Shown in pieces: positions 5,266-9,578 of a DNA stretch of 9,578 nucleotides. Under the pieces are notes generated by a model. That model was given only the letters and a program-made list of their open reading frames with translations. It ran no database searches and was not told the origin of the DNA. This DNA is from Oscillospiraceae bacterium (GTDB taxonomy: Bacteria > Bacillota > Clostridia > UMGS1883). The position numbers were made by a program, and so were the translations under genes. Numbering within the stretch: the first letter of the stretch is position 1; each line of letters begins with the position of its first letter. The DNA lies in assembly GCA_022508735.1 (NCBI GenBank), contig JAFLUQ010000087.1, forward strand, positions 1 to 9,578, read 5' to 3'.

Positions 5266-7242
5266 TTATGACACCTCTGTCAGATCAATATACTTGCTTC
5301 CGTTTTCGGCTATGAATTCCTTACGCCCGGCCAGATTGTCGCCAAGGAGCAGGTCAAACATGGCGGCGGTCTTTTCGGCGTCCTCGGGGAGGACCTGAAT
5401 GAGGCGGCGGGTCTTTGGGTTCATGGTGGTGAGGCTCATCATCTCGGGCTCGTTCTCACCAAGACCCTTGCTGCGCTGAATGTCTACGCCCTTTTCGGGG
5501 AGCTTAGAGAGTATTTCGGCCTTTTCGCGCTCATCGTAAGCGAAATAGGTCTTGTTTTTATGGGTTATCTCAAACAGCGGAGACTCGGCGATATACACCT
5601 TGCCCTCGCTTATTAGCGTGGGAATAAGGATATAGAGCATGGTGATGACCAGCGTGCGGATGTGATAGCCGTCGAAGTCGGCATCGGTGCAGATTATGAC
5701 CTTGCTCCAGCGGAGGTTAGCCATATCGAATTCGGGGAATTCCTTGTTATAGCGGGTCTTCATTTCCACGCCGCAGCCCAAGACCTTTAAAAGGTCGGTT
5801 ATTATGGGGCTCGAGAATATCTTATCGGGCTCGGCCTTGAAGCAGTTCAATATCTTGCCGCGGATGGGCATAACGGCCTGAAAGCTTGCATCACGGCCCA
5901 GAACAACGCTGCCCTTGGCGCTGTCGCCCTCAACGATATACAGCTCGCGCTCGTCGGGATCCTTGCTGCGGCAGTCCACAAACTTTTTCACGCGGTTCGT
6001 CACGTCCATTGCACTGCTCAGCTTCTTTTTCGCGCTGGTGCGGGCCTTGTCGGCGGCCTCGCGGCTGCGCTTATTTAAAAGCACCTGATCGCAGATCCGA
6101 TTTGCTTCGGGGATATTCTCGATAAAGTAGGCCTCCAGCTGATGCCGGATAAACTCGGTCATGGCCTCCTGAATAAACTTATTTGTTATGCTTTTCTTTG
6201 TCTGGTTTTCGTAGCTCACAACGGTGGAGAAGCAGTTGGTAACGAGGATAAGGCTGTCGGTAACGTCGTTCCAGTTTATCTTGCTCTCGTTCTTGGTGTA
6301 TTTATTATTCTGCTTAAGATAGGCGTCAACGGCGGCCACAAAGGCGCTCTTTGCCGCACGCTCGGGAGCGCCGCCGTGTTCGAGGAAGCTGCTGTTATGG
6401 TAGTACTCTATAGCCTGCACATCGTTGGAAAAGGTGAAGGCGAAGCTTATTTTGACCTTGTAGTCGTCCATATCGGCGCGGTCCCGGCCTTGGCGCTCGC
6501 CGCTGAAAAAGGCGGGCTCGTTAAGGCGTTTTTCCGGGCAAAGCTCGTTTATGTAGTCCACAATGCCGTTGTCGTAGCGATATTCAAAGCGCTCCACGCC
6601 CTCGTTAGTGTGATAGGCCAGCTTAAAGGTCAGCCCCGCGTTTACCACGGCCTGACGCTTAAGGCTCTCGGTGAAGTACTCAAGGGGAATGTCAATGTCG
6701 GTAAAGACCTCGAGGTCGGGCTTCCACTTTATTGTCGTTCCGGTGTGGCGGTAGCGCTTTGCCTCCTTATACAGCCCGCCCACGTTTTCGCCCTTCTCAA
6801 AGTACAGCTTATACTCAAAGCCGTCGCGGCAGATGGTGACGTCCATGTATTCGGAGGCGTACTGAGTGGAGCAAAGGCCAAGGCCGTTGAGGCCCAGAGA
6901 GTAGAGATAGTTCTCGTTCTCTCCTTTATCGTACTTGCCGCCGGCATACATCTCACAGAACACCAGCTCCCAGTTATACCGCTCCTCACGCGGGTTCCAT
7001 TCCACCGGGCAGCCGCGGCCATAGTCCCTCACTTCAATGGAGCAGTCGGCATAGCGGGTGACCTCGATGACGCTTCCGTTGCCCTCCTTGGCCTCATCGA
7101 TAGAGTTGCTTATTATTTCAAAAACGCTGTGCTCACAGCCCTCAAGGCCGTCGCTGCCGAAGATAACTCCCGGGCGCTTACGGACCTTGTCGGGGCCTTT
7201 GAGCATGGTTATGCTTTCGTTGTCGTAGGATTTTCTTGCCAT
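5266..7242 (-). CDS. parE: Type IIA DNA topoisomerase subunit B (GyrB/ParE family)
   Basis: ATPase and TOPRIM subunit of a type II topoisomerase, 658 residues, which should pair with a GyrA/ParC subunit to change DNA supercoiling or decatenate chromosomes. GHKL ATPase: Glu42 and Asn46 in FEIISNSIDEA, DYGRGCPV (73-80), YAGGKYD (99-105), GLNGLG (117-122) and GTTIKWKPD (168-176). Transducer: NQTKK with the ATP-contacting Gln347-Lys349. TOPRIM: YIVEGDSA (435-442), PIRGKILN (459-466), TDADFDG (519-525) with its Asp triad, and RSKGLGE (590-596). Differences from E. coli GyrB include Tyr in place of Asn in DNGRG and Asn in place of His in GLHGVG. As I recall, clostridial ParE-like proteins share such changes. 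AAAGGA lies 10 nt before the ATG. No gyrA/parC gene is adjacent: the transcript ends at the hairpin right after the stop. Family assignment is very firm; ParE rather than GyrB is a lineage-based inference. Confidence 0.9.
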   Translation of the reverse strand: MARKSYDNESITMLKGPDKVRKRPGVIFGSDGLEGCEHSVFEIISNSIDEAKEGNGSVIEVTRYADCSIEVRDYGRGCPVEWNPREERYNWELVFCEMYAGGKYDKGENENYLYSLGLNGLGLCSTQYASEYMDVTICRDGFEYKLYFEKGENVGGLYKEAKRYRHTGTTIKWKPDLEVFTDIDIPLEYFTESLKRQAVVNAGLTFKLAYHTNEGVERFEYRYDNGIVDYINELCPEKRLNEPAFFSGERQGRDRADMDDYKVKISFAFTFSNDVQAIEYYHNSSFLEHGGAPERAAKSAFVAAVDAYLKQNNKYTKNESKINWNDVTDSLILVTNCFSTVVSYENQTKKSITNKFIQEAMTEFIRHQLEAYFIENIPEANRICDQVLLNKRSREAADKARTSAKKKLSSAMDVTNRVKKFVDCRSKDPDERELYIVEGDSAKGSVVLGRDASFQAVMPIRGKILNCFKAEPDKIFSSPIITDLLKVLGCGVEMKTRYNKEFPEFDMANLRWSKVIICTDADFDGYHIRTLVITMLYILIPTLISEGKVYIAESPLFEITHKNKTYFAYDEREKAEILSKLPEKGVDIQRSKGLGENEPEMMSLTTMNPKTRRLIQVLPEDAEKTAAMFDLLLGDNLAGRKEFIAENGSKYIDLTEVS

Positions 7243-7661
7243 GGCAGTCTGTTCCTTTCCAATTTATCATTATCTTTCATTATAGCACAATTAGTTTCAC
7301 TTGTAAAGAGTAAAATTCCGCTCCATATCACTCCGAGAAAGAGAGAAACGTAAACTGCCGGTTCTATATCCAGCCGCAGCACGAGAAATGCGGCGGCGGC
7401 CAGCACAGCGGCCCGGGGCAGGCTCCTGAGCGACAGTATCACCGCCGCGGCCATCAGCAGCCCCCAGAACACAACGGTGCTCCCGCCCACTATCATGGCG
7501 GCGATGTCGGCCACAAGAGCGCCGAGGAGCACAACGCTCCACTTCACCGTGCGCACCGACATTAACAGACAGCCCAGCATAAAGGCCGCCCCGGCGGGTA
7601 ACACACCAATGAAAAAAAAGATGGATAATACGGCAAGGGTAGGGAAAAGTTGTTTTGTCAT
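7209..7661 (-). CDS. Small hypothetical membrane protein overlapping the topoisomerase start
   Basis: 150-residue frame that I do not recognise. Residues 5-120 are strongly hydrophobic, with probable membrane helices near 6-34, 41-59, 61-78, 82-96 and 101-120, giving a 4-5 pass membrane protein with little soluble mass. GAGGTG (7666-7671) precedes the ATG by 4 nt. The last 30 residues are polar, unlike the rest, and are encoded by the topoisomerase promoter, leader and first 12 codons (34-nt overlap at 7209-7242). The ancestral protein may have ended near residue 120 and lost its stop. No competing gene lies in 7243-7661; an alternative minus frame at 7297-7668 is Arg/Cys-rich and looks like a shadow. 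I see no convincing promoter of its own. Moderate confidence that it is expressed; function unknown. Confidence 0.6.
   Translation of the reverse strand: MTKQLFPTLAVLSIFFFIGVLPAGAAFMLGCLLMSVRTVKWSVVLLGALVADIAAMIVGGSTVVFWGLLMAAAVILSLRSLPRAAVLAAAAFLVLRLDIEPAVYVSLFLGVIWSGILLFTSETNCAIMKDNDKLERNRLPWQENPTTTKA
7279..7307 (-). promoter_or_regulatory. Promoter of the topoisomerase gene, inside the upstream ORF
   Basis: On the minus strand TTTACA (7302-7307) and a perfect TATAAT (7279-7284) are 17 bp apart, with a TG one base before the -10 (extended -10). It lies 37 nt before the start codon at 7242. The hexamers fall within the 3' end of the small membrane-protein reading frame: TTTACA is its Phe119-Thr120 codon pair. 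Confidence 0.8.
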
Positions 7662-7679
7662 GTTGCACCTCAGAATTCA

Positions 7680-7728
7680 GTTAGGAGTTAGAAGTTAGGA
7701 GTTAGAAGTTAGGAGTTATGAGTTGATT
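7680..7728. repeat. Heptanucleotide tandem repeat, seven units
   Basis: Seven consecutive 7-bp units starting at 7680: gttagga, gttagaa, gttagga, gttagaa, gttagga, gttatga, gttgatt. The first five alternate strictly between two variants and the last two are degenerate. The array lies between the start of the small membrane-protein gene and the hflX promoter, in non-coding DNA. It resembles the short tandemly repeated repetitive (STRR) heptamers described in filamentous cyanobacteria and scattered in other genomes; no function is evident. Confidence 0.85.
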
Positions 7729-7765
7729 GCGCATTTCTCATCTCTCATTTTTTCCATATATACTC

Positions 7766-7794
7766 TTGATATTCTTCCTGAAATCTGTTAAAAT
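7766..7794 (+). promoter_or_regulatory. Promoter of the hflX-yigZ operon
   Basis: TTGATA (7766-7771) and TAAAAT (7789-7794) are separated by 17 bp, with a TG one base before the -10. It lies 31 nt upstream of the hflX ATG. AAAGGA at 7811-7816 gives a 9-nt spacing to the start codon. Confidence 0.8.
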
Positions 7795-7825
7795 ATTTAC
7801 ATAAGTACTAAAAGGACTGATTTTT

Positions 7826-9091
7826 ATGACATTTGAAAAGGAAACAGAGCGCGCCATTCTCTGCGGCGTGCACACCGGCAGCCTTGACGTGCTCTCGGAC
7901 ACCACTGACGAAACTATGGCCGAGCTTCGCGAGCTTGCGCGGACAGCCGGAGCCGAGGTCGTGGGAATTATGGTGCAGAACCGCGACAAGCCAGAGGGCG
8001 CCACCTATTTCGGCGAAGGAAAAATAGAAGAGCTGAAGGCCGCCGTGGAGGCCGAGGGCGCCACGCTCATAATCTTTGACGACGAGCTGACCGGCAGCCA
8101 GATAAGAAACATCGAGGACGCCGCCGGAGCGCGGGTAATTGACAGAAGTACCTTGATACTTGACATATTCGCCCAGCGCGCCCGCTCAAAGGAGGGCAAG
8201 CTGCAGGTTGAGCTGGCGCAGCTGCGCTACAATCTGCCGCGGCTCATCGGCATGGGTCAGCAGCTGAGCCGCCTGGGCGGCGGCATAGGCACCCGCGGCC
8301 CCGGCGAGACCAAGCTCGAAAGCGACCGCCGCCACATACACCGCCGCATCGAGTCGCTGGAAAATGAGCTTAAAGAGGTCGAAAAGCACCGCGGGCTGCT
8401 CCGCTCCCGCCGCAGCAAGGACGGCGTGGCCACCGCCGCGCTGGTGGGCTACACCAACGCGGGCAAAAGCAGCCTGATGAACCGCATAACGAACAGTGAT
8501 ATTTTTGCTGAAAATATGCTTTTTGCCACCCTCGACCCCACGGTGCGGGCGCTGGAGCTTTCTGACGGAAGAAACGCCTGCATGATAGACACCGTAGGCT
8601 TTATCAGGAAGCTCCCCCACCACCTGATAAAGGCCTTCCGCTCCACGCTGGAGGAGGCCTGCGAGGCTGACGTGCTGCTTCACGTGATAGACGCGGCAGA
8701 CCCGGAGCTTCAAAATCATATTCGCGTGGTTGACGAGCTGCTCTCGGAGCTGGGCTGCAAGGCGCAGCGCACCATAGCCGTGTTCAACAAGAGCGATATC
8801 GCGCCGCCCCTCTCTCCCCGCCCCAAGGGGGAATATACCGACTACGCCTTTGTGAGCGCCGCCACAGGCGAGGGAATCGAGAGCTTAATGACAATACTCG
8901 AGGACGCCTTGCCCGGCAAGAAGCGAAAGGTTACCGTGCTCATCCCCTACGCCCAGAGCGGCACCGCCGCAAAGCTCCACGACGGCGAGGTAATACTCGC
9001 CGAGAGCTACGAGAACGAGGGCACGAGGATCACCCTCATGGCAGACCCGGCGCTTTACGCGAGGATAAAGGAATTTGAGGTGACAGAGTGA
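7826..9091 (+). CDS. hflX: Ribosome-associated GTPase HflX
   Basis: HflX is a translational GTPase-family protein that binds the 50S subunit and splits stalled or hibernating ribosomes, especially under stress. The 421-residue product has the HflX N-terminal domain (about 10-120, with ATYFGEGKIEEL at 59-70), then the family-specific linker QVELAQLRYNLPRL and GGGIGTRGPGETKLE (151-165), then a coiled-coil-like charged stretch (166-195). The G domain has G1 GYTNAGKS (208-215), G2 Thr in FATLDPT (233-239), G3 DTVGF (255-259), G4 NKSD (321-324) and G5 SAAT (344-347). All motifs are intact and length is typical. The start is fixed by AAAGGA 9 nt upstream and a near-consensus promoter. It is the first gene of an operon: yigZ begins within its stop codon. 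Cytoplasmic; high confidence. Confidence 0.97.
   Translation: MTFEKETERAILCGVHTGSLDVLSDTTDETMAELRELARTAGAEVVGIMVQNRDKPEGATYFGEGKIEELKAAVEAEGATLIIFDDELTGSQIRNIEDAAGARVIDRSTLILDIFAQRARSKEGKLQVELAQLRYNLPRLIGMGQQLSRLGGGIGTRGPGETKLESDRRHIHRRIESLENELKEVEKHRGLLRSRRSKDGVATAALVGYTNAGKSSLMNRITNSDIFAENMLFATLDPTVRALELSDGRNACMIDTVGFIRKLPHHLIKAFRSTLEEACEADVLLHVIDAADPELQNHIRVVDELLSELGCKAQRTIAVFNKSDIAPPLSPRPKGEYTDYAFVSAATGEGIESLMTILEDALPGKKRKVTVLIPYAQSGTAAKLHDGEVILAESYENEGTRITLMADPALYARIKEFEVTE
9077..9082 (+). promoter_or_regulatory. Ribosome binding site for GTG-started yigZ
   Basis: GAGGTG inside the last codons of hflX lies 5 nt before a GTG at 9088 that overlaps the hflX TGA as GTGA. This site, together with the family's N-terminal sequence, fixes the non-ATG start. 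Confidence 0.75.
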
Positions 9092-9578
9092 GCGAGAATT
9101 ACAAAACCGTCCGTGAGTTCGCCTTTGCGGAGATGATAGAAAAAAAGAGCCGCTTCATCGGCTACTGCCGCCCCGTGAGCACCGAGGACGAGGCCATAGC
9201 CTTCATTAACGCCGTCCGGGCCGAGCACCGGGAGGCCACCCACAACGTCTATGCCTATATCCTGCGCGAAAACAATGTTATGCGCTACAGTGACGACGGC
9301 GAGCCGGCGGGCACCGCCGGAGTGCCCGTTTTGGAGGTGCTCCGTAAGGAGGGCCTGACCGATGCGGTGATAGTGGTCACTCGCTATTTCGGCGGCGTTC
9401 TGCTGGGGGCCGGCGGCCTTGTGCGGGCCTACGGCAAGAGCGCCCGGCTGGGCGTAGACGCGGCTGTTCGCGTGGAGAAGCTGCTCTGCAACATATATTC
9501 GATAAAGACTGACTACTCCGCCTACGGCAAGCTGCAGTACGCCGTTATGGAGGGCGGATATATACTTAAGGACACCCG
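9088..9578 (+). CDS. yigZ: YigZ / IMPACT family protein, 3' end beyond window
   Basis: Partial gene: 163 codons are visible and the frame is open to the window end. It starts at GTG (9088) in a 4-nt GTGA overlap with the hflX stop, so translation is probably coupled. The encoded N terminus SENYKTVREFAFAEMIEKKS fits the family, with KSRFIGY (20-26), THNVYAY (51-57), RYSDDGEPAGTAG (66-78), TRYFGGVLLGAGGLVRAYG (98-116) and the beginning of the C-terminal domain after about 135. This is the UPF0029 N-terminal domain shared with eukaryotic IMPACT/YIH1, a regulator of GCN2 kinase. The bacterial role is not firmly established. Family members are about 200-220 residues, so some 40-60 are missing here. 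The next in-frame ATG would remove the conserved N terminus. Confidence 0.92.
   Translation, partial: MSENYKTVREFAFAEMIEKKSRFIGYCRPVSTEDEAIAFINAVRAEHREATHNVYAYILRENNVMRYSDDGEPAGTAGVPVLEVLRKEGLTDAVIVVTRYFGGVLLGAGGLVRAYGKSARLGVDAAVRVEKLLCNIYSIKTDYSAYGKLQYAVMEGGYILKDT

Noticed and set aside
5266..7242. Inactive topoisomerase paralog because of the DYGRG change
   Set aside because: The catalytic Glu42, Mg-binding Asn46, QTK lysine and TOPRIM Glu/Asp residues are all present, so the substitution alone does not indicate loss of activity.
6142..7353. A 403-codon open frame on the plus strand opposite the topoisomerase gene
   Set aside because: It is antisense to a gene with all expected ATPase and TOPRIM motifs. 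Its composition (runs of Val, Leu, Ala, Gly) is what the complement of biased codons gives, and I see no family motif in it.
7297..7668. Alternative minus-strand frame over the small membrane protein
   Set aside because: Arg-, Cys- and His-rich composition typical of an out-of-frame reading. The overlapping hydrophobic frame has the better ribosome binding site and protein-like sequence.
7680..7728. CRISPR-like array
   Set aside because: Units are only 7 bp with no spacers and no cas genes nearby; this is a simple tandem repeat.
7738..8004. Minus-strand frame covering the hflX promoter and start
   Set aside because: Ser/Thr-rich antisense of hflX and its leader, with no ribosome binding site that I can see.
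8186..8719. A 177-codon minus-strand frame inside hflX
   Set aside because: It lies fully antisense to the intact HflX G domain, is rich in Ala, Val, Gln and Arg, and looks like a codon-bias shadow.

Overview
The window looks like ordinary chromosomal DNA of a Gram-positive Clostridia-type bacterium, probably an Oscillospirales/Ruminococcaceae-like gut anaerobe. This rests on inference: AAAGGA-type ribosome binding sites 9-10 nt before the start codons, near-consensus sigma-A promoters with 17-bp spacers, a divergent clostridial lineage of the type IIA topoisomerase B subunit, and a large secreted subtilase next to a lipoprotein amino-acid receptor. I see no insertion sequence, phage gene, CRISPR array, tRNA or rRNA.

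Left part (1-4540, minus strand). Positions 1-183 hold no gene but are rich in inverted repeats, including an 11-bp outer pair enclosing two hairpins. Next come a solute-binding lipoprotein for a polar amino acid (184-984) with its own near-perfect promoter, and upstream of it a ~1,100-residue secreted S8 peptidase (1073-4375). No terminator separates the two. A peptide-degrading exoenzyme beside an amino-acid receptor suggests nutrient scavenging, though a functional link is inferred from adjacency only. The intergenic region at 4376-4542 carries two divergent promoters whose -35 boxes are each overlapped by one arm of a 9-bp inverted repeat, a candidate shared control site.

Middle part (4543-7661). 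An AIM24/TIGR00266-family protein (plus strand) converges on a GyrB/ParE-type topoisomerase subunit (minus strand), with one symmetric hairpin terminator between them. The topoisomerase gene has no gyrA/parC partner in the window. It has its own promoter inside the 3' end of a small predicted membrane protein gene (7209-7661) that runs into it.

Right part (7662-9578, plus strand). A short intergenic region contains seven copies of a 7-bp tandem repeat, followed by a strong promoter driving hflX (ribosome-associated GTPase). A GTG-started yigZ/IMPACT-family gene overlaps the hflX stop codon by 4 nt and runs off the window end.

I did not find a convincing undescribed multi-gene system. The most interesting signals are regulatory or structural: the shared palindrome at the divergent promoters, the nested inverted repeats at the left edge, the membrane-protein tail encoded by another gene's promoter, and the heptad repeat.
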